In this document: piece after piece, positions 1 to 12,015 of the stretch | How positions within the stretch are numbered: position 1 is the stretch's first letter | Layout of the letters: every line of letters starts with the position of its first letter | Source of the DNA: Mesostigma viride | Lineage: Eukaryota > Streptophyta > Mesostigmatophyceae > Mesostigmatales > Mesostigmataceae | DNA length: 64,000 nt | Assembly: GCA_009746045.1 (NCBI GenBank) | Contig: RPFO01000154.1 | Span: 3,480,763-3,544,762 of the forward strand | Direction of reading: 5' to 3' | Program-made: the position numbers and the translations under genes | Notes under the pieces: generated by a model | What the model was told of the DNA's origin: nothing | What the model saw: only the letters and a program-made list of their open reading frames with translations | Databases searched by the model: none

Positions 1-1
1 G

Positions 2-1862
2 CAGCCGACGGCGCAGCAGCAGCAGCAGCATAAGAAAAAGGAGGGGCATGCGATCGATGGTGATCTGCGCAAGAAGGCGGAGCTGAGGATCAAGCAGAGC
101 CTGCTGGAATGCAAGCAGGGTGGTGGTGGCAAGCAGGGTGGTGGTGGCGGGACAGCGGGCGACGCGTCGGGCGGCGGGGCGCCGCCTTCGCTGCTGTGCG
201 GCATGTCAGAGTACGTGCATTTGCGCCCACTAGACTGGGGCTCTGCAGCCCTGCTTTTTGAAGGCACTAGGGTTTATGAAGGGCAGCCCTCGTCATAAGG
301 GGTCACTTTTCCCAGTTCTAGCATCGGTGCCCACTGTAGGGCTCTGCAAACCCTGATTTTTTTATCATGGGTTTCAAGAGGGTTTCCTGTGCAAAACTTG
401 TGAAGCTTGCGAGTACACCAGGCTTCATGGAGCCTGGTGTGTTGTGCAGGGTGCATGAAGCCGGGCGCGTTGCGGAGGGTTCATGAAGCGCATGTGAGAA
501 GATTCACTGATATTGCTGGCTTGCAGGTAAATAGTATTATGCTGACGTCTGTAATGGGCAGCCTGCCTGTCAAGAATGCACGTGTGATAAGGAATGCCTG
601 TGTTATATATACTACTACATAGTAGTTCAGCACAGCATATGTTATTCAGCGGAGTTGTATGTGTGGAATAAAAGGTGCGCGGCTGATTTGGCGTGTGTGC
701 AGTTTCAACACAGCGTGGTGGATCTACCGTGTGTCATGGCCGTGTGTGTTAATGTGGCATTACCTCGCCTCGCCTCGCCTCGCCTCGCCTCGCCTCGCCT
801 CGCCTCGCCTCGCCTCGCCTCGCCTCGCCTCGCCTCGCCTCGCCTCGCCTCGCCTCGCCTCGCCTCGCCTCGCCTCGCCTCGCCTCGCCTCGCCTCGCCT
901 CGCCTCGCCTCGCCTCGCCTCACCTCGCCTCGCCTCGCCTCGCCTCCGCCTCGCCTCGCCTCGCCTCGCCTCGCCTCGCCTCGCCTCGCCTCGCCTCGCC
1001 TCGCCTCGCCTCGCCTCGCCTCGCCTCGCCTCGCCTCGCCTCGCCTCGCCTCGCCTCGCCTCGCCTCGCCTCGCCTCGCCTCGCCTCGCCTCGCCTCGCC
1101 TCGCCTCGCCTCGCCTCGCCTCGCCTCACCTCACCTCACCTCACCTCACCTCGCGATGCCTGGTGCAGCAGTTCTTGACCGGACTGGACCGGACCGGACC
1201 GGACCTTAATGTCTACAGAACGAACACGTACTCCGCGATGCCCTTGCTTTGCTAGTAGCAGTACTCATCAATACTGTGCACGCTTTTGGCTCTCATCGGC
1301 TGCTCATGCTATGCCAGTATAACTTTGACCATGGCTCATTTACACTTGGCAAGATCTTGACCCTCTTGGGCAGCATGATGGTAGGTCTTATGATTTGTTC
1401 TTATCAAGGAAATAATCTGATTTTTTTAATTTGCATTTGTTCGCAGCCATATGCCCTATCTGAACGGACCTTAACACAGATTCCACTTGGCTGTACTCTG
1501 CTATACCGTGGATTGAGTCAGGCACCAGTAGACTTCCCTGCGTGATAGCCAGTGAGGCTGCGCTTTCATCAGTTGCTGCTGCTAGTATCGCACATAAATG
1601 CCATGGATTTACCGTGGTTAAGGTCATGCTGGTCTGACGTGTACTGTGGTTCCTGTGGTTTTGTTTTCCTTTGTTTTGGGTCCGGGCTGTCTCGTCCCCC
1701 TCATTCAGGGAGGACATTGGTAAGTTAGCAAAAAAAATTGAGGAACGCTGCTTCAAAGGCACCGGCCCAGGGAAAGTCCGCCAAGTGTACTTGTCACAAA
1801 TCACCAATTCTGTCCGGCAAGCTCCTCAGATCGCAGAGGGGTTGCTCAGTGCATCTAGCTAG
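2..1862 (+). CDS. Partial gene, two visible exons; possible TFIIS-central-domain-like protein
   Basis: Exon 2..210 is open from the window edge and ends at a good donor (GA|GTACGT). It encodes a Gln run, then a basic segment (DGDLRKKAELRIKQSLLE), then a Gly-rich linker ending CGMS. A second exon starts at 1709 after a CAG acceptor. Joining the two keeps phase exactly (GA+G = Glu) and gives CGMSEEDIGKLAKKIEERCF followed by KGTGPGKVRQVYLSQI. The second exon must end between about 1773 and the in-frame stop at 1860-1862; I could not fix its donor. The pattern of a charged helix, then an A..IE..CF segment, then KVR...SQIT resembles the TFIIS central (TFS2M) domain, but this is a weak reading. The 5' end lies outside the window, and no later exon was recognised before the LINE debris at 2.2 kb. 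The intron holds the CCTCG array. Confidence 0.4.
763..1153. repeat. (CCTCG)n pentanucleotide microsatellite
   Basis: About 390 bp of almost pure CCTCG units, with one CCTCA near 920, a one-base shift near 945 and CCTCA variants at the 3' end. It lies in the intron of the partial left-edge gene. The long Ser-Pro-Arg-Leu-Ala open frames across it are repeat artefacts. Confidence 0.97.
1154..1708. other. Intron sequence, nothing recognised
   Basis: Sequence between the CCTCG array and the second exon of the left-edge gene. It shows a short GGACC tandem at about 1177-1204 and no other recognisable feature. Confidence 0.4.
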
Positions 1863-2165
1863 CCTTTGTGTGACAGCACAAGCGCACTGCGCACTTGTGC
1901 AGTTGTGCGCAGTGATAGTGGTGGTATCAGGGTGCACTGAGAGGGGCATTGCCACTCCCTGGCTTCTTGCAAGAAAGCCCTGGCATGTTTGCTCCTGCCA
2001 GGGTATGTTAACTAAGGAGCACTAGCTCATCCTCTAGGAGCGCTAGCTCAACCAAACGCAAGTGTCTCCGTTTTGAGTGTCGCGGGATGCACCGAAGTTC
2101 GTACTGGTGTGCCACTAATGTATGCATGTGTATTTCTTAATAATGGCATTTCGTCATGGCAACAT

Positions 2166-2461
2166 GACTAGAAATTAGCCCCAAAACGGAGGCCATGGCC
2201 CTTGGCATGGTTCGCAAGGATAGATGGCAAGTAGTGATGAAGGAGACCACCCCCACTGAAGTCAGTGGGGGCTCCGCGTGTGACCCAGTTTGGCATTCAT
2301 AGCGATCGGGGCCGTGGTGCCCGTAACCCTGTAACTAGGAACTAGATAGCTAGCATAATCCATTCCATCCCATGTTCCCCTCCGCACTGAGGACTTTTGC
2401 TCACGTGACGCAGTCCTGTGTACATTCATCAATCAATTGATCAATCAATCAATTAATTAAT
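2166..2461 (+). mobile_element. LINE ORF2 3' end, internally deleted, with hairpin and (TAAT)n tail
   Basis: It begins with the ORF2 segment LEISPKTEA.ALGM and jumps directly to VRKDRWQVVMKETTP, which in the longer copies lies about 240 residues further on. The two are joined at the shared bases ATGG. It then continues through the 3' UTR (a match to ..CATTCCATCCCATGTTCCCCTC) to a degraded copy of the terminal hairpin near 2403-2421, and ends in an ATTA-rich tail. It is a defective LINE remnant with no intact coding capacity. Confidence 0.85.
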
Positions 2462-2464
2462 TAA

Positions 2465-2818
2465 TAATTAATGGCCTTTGGCCTGGCCGGCCCCCCGCGT
2501 GAGCTGCGCCTCTTAGACGATACCACGGTAAACTTCCCTGCTTCAGGCCGCTTCAAGCTGCTCGGCAGTTGGCTTCCCGACTGCGAGGACGACATGACGA
2601 CCCGGAAGGGCATGGAGTGGGGGCAACTCCACAAGCACCGTCGTTGGTGGAGCAACCCCGCCCTGCGCCGGCTTGTCAAGCGCGACCTCTTCAAGGTCGT
2701 CATTCTAACCATCCTAACCTACGGCGCCCAGACGTGGATGCTGACGCAGGAGCTGGAGCAACGACTCGACGGCAACGTCACCGAGATGTCGCGCAAGGCA
2801 CTTCATATTCCCTGTGGT
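2465..2818 (+). mobile_element. LINE ORF2 fragment (post-RT region)
   Basis: An open frame at 2471-2821 encodes LLDDTTVNFPASGRFKLLGSW, then LPDCEDDMTT, the W..NPALRRLVKRDLFK segment and ILTYGAQTW. It is colinear with the longer ORF2 copies at 35.4-36.4 and 45.8-46.8 kb. In those copies this segment follows the YADD reverse-transcriptase motif. The fragment starts immediately after the tail of the preceding LINE piece and stops after ALHIPCG, where the homologues continue LHISNEDLYADLP. It is truncated at both ends. Confidence 0.88.
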
Positions 2819-5800
2819 TGACACTATCCGAGCTTTTGCTCACCCTATCTGCGTTATAGCGGGACTACGGAAGTCTGGGGTGCGGCCGAATAGACTTTGC
2901 CGCGTAAGACTAGGAGGAGGAGGTGCGCCGGCTGTGACCGGTAGTGGTTCGTTCCGCCTGTGTGCGGTCTACCGCCTGCGCGCGGTAGAAAGACTTAGAA
3001 AATCTGTACGAATTTGTGAAAACGAACCTTTAATAGCAGTGGCACAAGTGCACATCACCTAAAAACGGCCTTTTTTGTTACATGGGGTCATATCTCCCAA
3101 ACATATAGTCAGATCGGGGTGCCATTCTGGACTTAAGGTCCCCCTAGGACCCTGTTCACATCACATAAATTGGGGGGCCAACTGACCTATTTTTAGCATC
3201 AAACCGTGACGTGGAAAAGTGCAAAAAACGATGTTTTCCAGGCATAAGGAGGCATAGCAGCCACACACAAGTAGTAAATGCAGTCCAATTCAGCTGGAAA
3301 TGGTCATGCTTATTAATTTATATCCAAAGACAAAAACCGCCCTTAAGTATGCAATGTAGGACCAAACTATGTGCTATAATTCTGGCATACATGAGCCAAA
3401 ACACCGTTTTAGTGCATTATTTTCAAACTTATGAAGCCCCTGCCAGCACATATGCGGCCCAATCATGCCAGAATTCGTCACATTAATAGCACAATACTTG
3501 AATTTACACTAGAACACAAGTTGGACATATTAGGACCACTGCCGGCCCACTAAAAGTGACGGATGCAAGCAGAAATAGAGCGATTTTTGCAAAAATACTC
3601 CATATTCTGCGCCATTGTCTTGGAAAACTTTGCATTCTTCACTCAATTATCGTCATGGCTGTCATGGGATTCATATACATGCCACTGGGGCTGGATACAT
3701 TAGCCAACACAGACTAAAAAAGCGATCATCAAGGGACAAAATCACCATCAATCACAGTAGATGCTGGCATTCGGAACAAGCACCATAGTGCCTACAAGCC
3801 TCAAGAAGGGGAGCTTGGCTGACCAGTCGTGCCTGTCGGCTGACCAGTCTCTTTTCTAAACGGGCCCCGCTCGGCAGCACACACAATCTCCTTTGCAGTA
3901 CTTGGCCCACTCTGCTGGGCACCCCTGCTGTGCGTGTCTTATAGCAGCTAATCCAAATATATATCTGCCAGGTGCCTCTCTGCTACATGGAAATACAAAG
4001 CGCAATCAAGGACAGCAGTGGCTTGGGCTGCTATTCAATTGAGCTCAGCACCTAGCTGCTGTACAACATAATTCTGCATCAGTGCCTGTCCTAATTGCGC
4101 CCCCCCGCCCCCTTGCCATCATCGTCATGCTCATCATAGTCTTTGGAACGTGCACTGAACTCCAACCCTTGGACAGTCCATAGGTCATTAAGAATCTGTG
4201 CATGTAATGCTAGCTCTTCTCAGTTGAACTCATCTACCACCCTCTCATGGTCGTGTCATCTCTCATGTAATCCACCTAGGTTTATCGTGGCCACTGATCT
4301 TTCAGCCCCTCCTGACATCAAAATCTGGGCAAACACACTGTTGACATCGCCCTTCCGTTTTAGCCTGCATGGCTCCTCATGTTTACCCTTATCTCATCCC
4401 TCAACACACCTAGAACTGTCTATTCATCCCCCTTGCATAGGCGGTGCATAACTGCGGCATGATGGGGGATTGCCAAAAATAGGTGTAAAATGCATGATGG
4501 CACGGGGAGGCTCACACTCATCGGTTTACAATCACACTCATGTGCTAACAATGTCCCTCTCTGCTTTTGACACTGCATGCACATGCATTTCCTACCGGCT
4601 ATATCAAGCCTTTAGTGTGGTTTGGTGCATCAAGAGAAATGGCAGGTCAGCTGAGTGCATCAGACCACATTTGTGTTAAGTGTACGCTTGCAACGCTGTT
4701 TGCCCACCGCATGGAGCTCCCCTTTCGGACAGTGGCGCAAGTAGCACTTACACCTTACTCCCAGCCGCTCACCCTGCCCATGCTAGCAACAAGAACAAAT
4801 GCATGGTCCCCATCCCAACGTAAGGTGCATCACATGGATGGCCCTGCCATCACCTAGCAGTGTGCCACCCCTCTCCACCTCAACCTACTCTGAAATGCCA
4901 GGGCCCCAACAAACCTTTCAAGACATGGCACTCCTCAAAGAAGGCAACCCCTCAAAGAAGGCGAGGCAGTTTAGGTCTAGGGGGGCTTTGGGTAAGTTAA
5001 AAGATGATAGAGTTCACTAACACAGGCCACGGCAACGACAACCTGCCTCACCCGCTGCATCCATACATCACAAGCCATAAACTGCACAGCCTGGCATGAT
5101 TGCCTAAGGGTCACGTGATCCAAGGTGCCCTTCAGGCTCACCCCAGCACACCGGCCCATCCTCACCACCCCACTGGTCATAGTCATCTACAGTGGCATCA
5201 AACTCCTCTAGGACAGAGTGCAGTAAAGGCAACATAGACGTCCTGACACAATTGAATAAGAACGTGGCTGCTACCTACTGCCCTTAATAAAAAATGTCCA
5301 TGGCTTGCACAAATACGCATTCAATTCTTCAAGCAAGCATGCTAACACCTTCACAGCACATCCCAAGGTTTATATCCATCGAGCTTTGTCAACAAGCATG
5401 ACTTCCTGATGCAAACTTAGCTGTCAAGCTAGGAGGAGGAAAGCTAGGTAAAGAGGTGAGATAGACCCCCCCACAGCACCTTCCTGCACCAAAACCATGA
5501 CAATATCATCCAGAGCTTGCTAAATACGTACAGCTAACCGGTAGCGGGCGACCTTGCAGTCCAGGTTCAGCGCGAACATCTCGTGTCAGCACCCGGCGGA
5601 GATGGCGGACGCGAACCCACAATGCTATAAAAGCGAGTCATAAGACTATTTCGGGGAGCGGTGAACGGCTTGGAACACCGAAGGTATGCCGCGACAAAAG
5701 CCTGAAGTTTTTCTCGGAAATACACGCCTGGATGTGGATTAGGGCACCGTTGTCGTGCTTGTGCTTGCGTTGCGAGCAGGCAACCAGTGTTTCTTGCAGT

Positions 5801-7427
5801 GTCGAGCAGTAACAGATGGTGGCGCGAGAGCAATATGTGACTTTTAAATCATGGCTACACAGCTTACACCTCCGCAGGCATGTTGGAACAAGCCCCGCCA
5901 TGCCGTGAGCCGAAAAAAAGGAAGAAACGCATCAAGCAAGGACGGTCGTAAACGTCACTGAAAACAGCAAAATCTGACCTGCCGGCAGGTAATGCGACAG
6001 CCTGGAAAATGTGATTCGTTTCTCGAAAAACTGATTAGCGCTCGTGAAAGTAGACTTGAAGCCCATTCGGATTCCACCTTTTGGGAATTGTGAGCTTCCA
6101 ACAAAAAAGTTTCCCCCACAATTAATAAACATGCATTTTCGCTGCCAATTCCAGATCTGGCCGACACAAAAAATCAGCGTCTCAGTTTGCGAATTATTTT
6201 GACGCATGAACATACGCGAATAATATCTACCATGCATCATCGCAAAGCAGGAGAGTTTACGCGTCGTTTGCATCCATCGCAGCGACTTAATATGCATAAT
6301 TGACTTTTGACTGATATTCCGGCGGACATAGGGTCGACAGCCATGCGAGGTGGAATTTTTCTGGTCCCGTCGTCCTCAACGCGACGCGTTCGCGCCAAAA
6401 TTCCCAGGATCTCATGTAACCGGACGGACCGATTTTAGGTGATGTGGACGGGGGGAGGGTAGGGGCAGACCTGGCGCAGCGCCAGCGCCGGTACCACTGT
6501 CATTTCGGTACCAACGCCAGCGCCAGCGCCGCGCCAGCCTGACGGCCCTTGTGAACTAGCATTTAGGCGGACGAGGCAATGGCAGCAAAGCCTCTTTTGG
6601 TCCGCAATTTGCTGGCATATGCTGCCAACGTGACTAATTCGCTATGGCGATTATTAGACGGGCTAACGGCCTTGCCGCTGAGGCGGGAGGGCTTGAAATT
6701 TAATCAGCAATGTTAGCCGCGCGCAAGGAGAGCGGCGGCTCGAAAATTTGGCCCTCTATCGGCCCAGATTGGAGAAGTGGGGTGCATCTAGGTCCGCGGG
6801 GCCGCGAGATGGAAAAATAACATAAAATAATGCACTACGATTTCGTAGACTGAGTGACGTATACGATAGCGGCCTTCCTGAAGGGATGGATGCGCAGGAA
6901 ATTGAGGCGTCAATTGGCCTGCGGGGCAACCTGCCCAGTCGCCATGGATAGAACTCCTCAAGTCCGGACCGGAGTAGGGGGGGACGATAGCCCCCCGACT
7001 TCGCCCTTCCAATGCACGCTCTGCATACCACGTGGGAGGGAACGAGATGCTCGACCCCGCTGGGGACCTTGCCGCCTTGCCATGAGATGTGACGGGGATA
7101 GCGGCAGCATAGGCGGGGGACGAGCTGGCATGAGAGGGGGGCGCCCTATTAACCCGGACGGCGACATTGCAGCGGTATCACCGGAATTGACAACAAACCG
7201 ACGTGGCGGATGTGAAACGACGTTCCGGATTTGCTGACGAAGTCGGCCAGGAAGGGAAGGTGGGGAATAGGCATAAGTCCACTTTTGTGGCAGCCACCCA
7301 AAGACCCACCCTGCCACCCTTTAGCACTTGTTAGGAGCCCTACAGTGCATGTTGGCTCTATTAAGCTGTACTTATTTGTAAAAAACTATTGTTGTCTGGT
7401 GCAACCCAAGCGTCAGTAGGTTAGCGT
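2819..7427. other. Gene-poor stretch, no recognisable gene
   Basis: No open frame here resembles a known family, and base composition shifts several times. From 2.8 to 5.3 kb it is AT-rich, mixed-complexity sequence. From 5.5 to 6.4 kb it has moderate GC and several short minus-strand frames (5567-6297) without recognisable motifs. At 6390-6410 there is a GTTCGCGCCAAAATTC segment, which reads as an E2F-like TTTTGGCGCG on the minus strand. At 6478-6540 there is a run of GCCAGCGCC repeats. From 6.7 to 7.3 kb it is GC-rich with overlapping frames on both strands and no supporting motif. Confidence 0.4.
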
Positions 7428-8060
<633 letters not shown>

Positions 8061-8395
8061 TTGCCTTCGTAGCCCTCCGCGGGCCGTCGGAGAGAGAGCA
8101 ACAAAAAGTAGCCTAGAATGTATTAAGGGGACTCGCACGTCCAAAAGCCTGAAAAACTGACTGAATATCAGTTCCAATGCACTTGGGAACCATCTAGTGA
8201 TGATTGAGTAGCCATATGCCCCTTCTCCGGGATAGATTAATTAATTAATTAATAGACACGTGACTGCGTCACGTGACTGTGTTCTCCGGGATTAATTGAT
8301 TAATTAATAGACACGTGACTGCGTCACGTGAGCATAAGTCCTCAGTAGGAGGGGAACATGGGATGGAATGGATGGTGTAAGCTTGTCGCGTCCGT
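8061..8395. mobile_element. Junction of ORF1-element 3' end (+) and duplicated LINE 3' ends (-)
   Basis: Around 8110-8240 there is a plus-oriented remnant of the ORF1-element 3' UTR (TAGCCTAGAATGTATTAA, then CATATGCCCCTTCTCCGGG) running into TTAA repeats. Two minus-oriented LINE termini follow in tandem. Each has a (TAAT)n tail and the hairpin CACGTGAC-TGC-GTCACGTG, at 8257-8275 and 8312-8330. After these comes the LINE 3' UTR (GAGCATAAGTCCTCAGT). Confidence 0.8.
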
Positions 8396-9420
8396 GATTT
8401 ATCACGTCCGCAATTCAGATTTTAGCTACCATGGTACGAGTAGCTACCAGATTTTAGCGTAATTCTGACGTCCGCAGCCTTGTGCGGGTTGCTATACCCG
8501 CGCGGCCCAGTAAGTGACGCCGCGGATCTCAGTTGTACTCACGCGCCAAGTCCGCTGACTTTGCTGACGTTTCACTGATCGACATTCGTCACAAGGGTGC
8601 CCAGTTTGCCGAATGCTGGTACACAGCAAGCTGGCGAGGCACTGAGCAGCTGTGCAATTTCAGGATGTCAACGTGGGACACCAGACACAAATGCAAGGAA
8701 GCCCCAGGCGGTGCCTGGCATGGCCGATAGATTTGCCCTTGTATATTTGTGTTCGCTTGACAGATAAAGCTTGAAGTTTAGCTTGTCGGAAATTAGACAA
8801 TGTTATGATTGGCTGATGTCTAATTAAGTGGCGCTAGTGGCGCCAGCCACCAGGCTTGAGCTTTGAGCAGTATAGAAGCCGGATGAGCAACGAACCATGG
8901 TGGTCGTTGTTCGTCCGTTTCTCTCCCTCACAACTGGTTTGTTGTCTTCATGGGGTGAAATAGTTCGAGCAGCCCGGAGCAGCCCCCGTGAGTGGTTGCA
9001 TGCAGTCAGTTGCCATGAGGATGGACTGACGGATACAGCAATGTATTGGTTTTGTTAAGAATGTGTGTAAGACTGAGAACGAGACAAGGGACAGGGCCTT
9101 CGGGCAACCCTGGTCGTCGTTGGCATGCGTGCCAGTAGGAACTAGGTCGGGAACACATGCACGCGCACTGCCACCACAAGGGGCCTGCAGTGGCGTCACC
9201 CAAGGGGCCTCACAGCTGCTCTTATAACTACAACATTACAACTCGACAGTCTTTGTAATTCGTCATGTATCTCATTGGAATTGAAAGGTCTTTTGGTTGC
9301 TTTGATGATAAAGCATTGTCTCAAGAATCGGCTGATTGGGCCGGATTGCCTGTCATGAAGGTGGCGGTGCCGTAAAGGACCGCACCTTTCATTCTCATTT
9401 ATATAGTCGACAAGCTATCT
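8396..9420. other. Unassigned 1 kb, possible LTR-like segment
   Basis: A short plus frame at 8533-8730 ends GGAWHGR and is not recognised. Around 8798-8945 the order of an ATTAG..ACAATGTTATGATTGGCTG segment, then a TATA-like GTATAGAAGCC, then CAACTGGTTTGTTG, resembles a solo LTR promoter region. No terminal duplication or primer-binding site could be shown. Confidence 0.25.
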
Positions 9421-9530
9421 AGGTCCTAGATAGCTTATACCATCCATTCCATCCCATGTTCCCCTCCCACTGAGGACTTATGCTCACGCGACGCAGTCGC
9501 GTGTCTATTAATTAATTAATTAATTAATCT
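9421..9530 (+). mobile_element. LINE 3' terminus with a covarying hairpin
   Basis: Plus-oriented 3' UTR (CCATTCCATCCCATGTTCCC), then hairpin CACGCGAC-GCA-GTCGCGTG at 9485-9503, then TCTATTAATTAATT. The fifth stem pair is C-G here against T-A in the other copies, so both sides changed together. The start (about 9410-9434) is a 25-bp palindrome around TCTAGGTCCTAGA, made because the 3' UTR abuts an inverted piece of itself. Confidence 0.85.
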
Positions 9531-9749
9531 AGGTCCTAGTTACAGGGGTGTGGGCACCGCGGCCGAATCGCTATCTATGAATGCCATACTTAGTCACACG
9601 CGGAGCCCCCACAGGCTTGGGGGTGGTCTCCTTCATCACTACTTGCCATCTATCCTTGCACACCAATGATCTGCCTCCATATTACAGACAAACCAGGAGG
9701 CTGCCCGGGTGTGAGCCCGTCACGTCTAGCTAGTGTAGCACATGCCCAT

Positions 9750-11648
9750 TAATTAATTAATTAATTAATTAGGAACATAACTCCGTTGGGAGTATATGTA
9801 GCACATAGCCCTGAGAAGGGGCATATGAGCCTATAATACATTCTAAGCTACTTCCTGCAAGGGTGGGAATGTAAACAACACTTGCTCTAGGTGCACCAAG
9901 GCACCTGCACCCTCATGATGTATCGCGCTATGCCCGGTTAAGGGGGAGCGTGGCATGTGGGGGAAGATCATCATGGCTATACAAGAGCTATGGCATGGCT
10001 TCTCAGCAGAGAGCTACTCCCTGCATGGGCACAGCATGGCTAAATAAAGCTAGGCATCATCTGGAGGGTGGCTCATCATAGGCACACATGTACATGACTA
10101 AAAAGGCTAGGCCTCAGCTGGTATAGTGCCTGTAGTAGGCGGGCATGTACAAGGCCACTGTCTAACTATTCTACACTACTGCTGTATTCCCCTAGGCTGG
10201 GGCTGGAGTTGCTGGGGCCGCGGTGGTCGAGGGGGTCGCTTGCCAGGGCTTGTGGCCGACGTAGATGGCCGCCCCCTTCCAGTACACCGGCTGGCCCGCC
10301 TTGGTCTGCCGGAGCTGGAGGTAGGTCGACCATAGCTCCCGTCGCCGTTGTTGCTGTGCCAGGGTCAAGTCGTCGTCAAGGGTGAAGAGAGTCTTCTCGA
10401 GCCGCTTGCGGCGTCTGAGAAAAGAAATCTTGTCCGCCGGGGTCTTAAAGGTGAGAACCTTGGAGCGGGGGCGGCCCGGCCTTACCCCGCGCGCGGGGAA
10501 GGCGGTGGGCGGCCAGCTCGATCTCACCAGTAAGGCCCATGCGATCAAGGATTTCTCTCTCAAAAGCACGCGCAAGCTTCTCGGAATTCTCACCTTCCTC
10601 CATCTTGAGATTCTTGACAATGACGTTGAGGCTGCGCTTGGCGAGCTCGGCCTCCTCGCGGAGGTCAAGCGTCTGCCGCTGGAGCTGGGCTGCGACGGCG
10701 GAGGTGGTGGAGGTGGTATGTTGCTTAAGCATGTCCGCCCAGGTCGTGATGGGAGGAGCATCGCCGGCCAGGCCAGCCGGGGCGGGCTTGGCGGCAATGT
10801 CCTTCACTGCCTGGGCGGTGAGGCCTGCGGTGTTCTGCAAGACCTCGATAGCGATTGCATTATCCTTGAGGCGCTGGTCGATGTCGCGGAGCTGGGCGGT
10901 GATGGAGTCGGTGGAGGCGGAGGGGGGGGGGGGGTGGAGGCGAGGAGGGTGGCGGTGGCGGTAGGGATGGTGGGAAGCTCAGCAGCCAGCGTGCCGCCAA
11001 GTGCCGCCACATCTGCGGCAAGAGGGGTCACGTGCTGCTCGAAAGCTTCCTTGAGGAGGGTGCGGATGGTGGCTTCGGTGGGGAAGGTGGAGGGGGGCGG
11101 GGGGGAAGCCCAGATCGCGGATTCGGAGCGTCCAACAAGGGAGCAGAGGGCAAAGCGTTGAAGCTTGGGGCGACTCATGCGGTGAAGGACTGGGAGAGCC
11201 TCGGCGGGGTCGACAAGCTGGCCATTACCAGGCCAGCGGCCGCGGTTGTGGGACGTGAGGTACACGCACAGGGTTAGAAGCGAGGCGTGATTGCCGGAAA
11301 ACACGTCGTCCATGAAGGCTCCTGGGCCTTGGAGCCAGTAGCTGGAGGCGTTGGCGTCAAAGGAGCGCTCTTCCCAGGGCGGCTCAGCAGAGCGACTGCG
11401 CTTGGGGTCAGGCGAGGCAGATGGCGAGGCAAGCCCGGGAGGCTGGGCGAGCACCAGTGCACGACTAGTGTCACCGTTGCCATCTGGGCCGGTGGGCGAA
11501 GCTGCAGCCGAAGCTGCAGACGTATTATCATTGCCGAGCGCAGCCGCCAGGCTGCGTTGCGTCGAGAGGCGTTTGCTCATCGTATATTGCGTAATGGCTT
11601 CGGAAAATTACATCAGCATGTGCGTCGTAGAAAGACGCATCGATTGTG
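9750..11648 (-). mobile_element. Full-length ORF1-only retroposon (HAL1-like), copy O1
   Basis: A 1,899-bp insertion in the LINE around it, flanked by ATGCCCAT at 9742-9749 and 11649-11656. In minus orientation it has a 5' end CACAATCGATGCG, a 5' UTR of about 68 nt, one ORF1-like gene (11580-10192), about 420 nt of 3' UTR and a terminal hairpin (ACTCC-CAAC-GGAGT) next to TATGTTCC, then a (TAAT)n tail. No reverse transcriptase is encoded. A second copy at 13343-15523 starts at the same base and, without its own insertion, has nearly the same length, so this is the complete unit. It presumably depends on a LINE reverse transcriptase in trans. Confidence 0.88.
10192..11580 (-). pseudogene. L1 ORF1p-like RNA-binding protein gene, frameshifted (copy O1)
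   Basis: It starts MSKRLSTQRSLAAALGNDN. Order of segments: a Ser/Ala/Pro-rich N-terminus; a conserved block around SSYWLQGPGAFMDDVF and LTSHNRGRWPG; a proline tract; a predicted helical region (DSITAQLRDIDQRLKDN, then LREEAELAKRS); an RRM-like block (NVIVKNLKMEEGENSEKLA, EIELAAHRLPR); and a C-terminal block (DKISFLRRRKRLEKTLFTLD, LAQQQRRRELW, YWKGAAIYVG). The last two blocks match the layout of L1 ORF1p (RRM plus CTD with the ..R..W.. motif). At least two frameshifts are present: one in the long C-tract near 10920-10935 and one near 10450. No CCHC knuckle was seen. The function, RNA chaperone/RNP formation, is inferred from the family. Confidence 0.8.
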
Positions 11649-12015
11649 ATGCCCATATGCCGAGTCTATCACGAAAAGTCCACGGGTGGCGGCCCGGCCG
11701 CGCGCGGCCGGGGGCACGCCAGGTTAGGACATATCGATCGCCCAGGCTGGGCGGGCTTGGTGCCAGCTAGTCTATCTGATGTATCTTGTCTACCTGATCT
11801 GTGCGGGCCAGGTGCCCGGCTAGGCCCAGGCGCCTGTGCCTAATAATGTGGGAAACATAGGGCAAATCAGCGTACAAATCCTCATTACTATGTGCAAACC
11901 AAAGGGGATGTGCCGAAGGGCCTTGCGCAGCATATCTTGGTGACGGCGCCGTCGAGTCGTTGCTCCAGCTCCTGCGTCAGTGTCCAGGTCTCGGCGCCGT
12001 AGGTCAGGATCGTCA

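Larger units (their letters stand above)
9531..12015 (-). mobile_element. LINE ORF2 C-terminal copy split by the ORF1-only element
   Basis: The minus-strand LINE runs 12015-11657 and resumes at 9741-9531. Across the gap it reads, like the other copies, from the GTCCACGGG...GAGTCTATC region into GTGTAGCACATG. It matches the ORF2 C-terminus (RRLG, DRLAG, WTFRDRLG, PGQPPGLSVIW, VMKETTPK). The gap is exactly the retroposon at 9750-11648, flanked by ATGCCCAT. It is 5'-truncated near 12015. Confidence 0.85.

Noticed and set aside
655-1255. Long open frames reading Ala-Ser-Pro-Arg-Leu repeats
   Set aside because: They are six-frame readings of the CCTCG microsatellite. The same applies to frames over 23.5-24.0, 32.4-32.9, 41.9-42.5, 48.8-49.4 and 62.1-62.9 kb.
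4143-4857. Candidate small genes in the 4.1-4.9 kb region
   Set aside because: Overlapping frames of random-looking composition, no motif, no splice-supported extension.
6390-6410. E2F-regulated promoter
   Set aside because: A single consensus-like site with no gene start recognised next to it.
8533-8730. Retroelement integrase or pol C-terminus
   Set aside because: The 65-codon frame has no recognisable catalytic or chromodomain motif; only a weak LTR-like appearance nearby.
10348-11161. Plus-strand proteins opposite the ORF1-like gene
   Set aside because: Antisense shadows of GC-rich coding sequence; Gly-rich composition comes from the reverse of proline codons.
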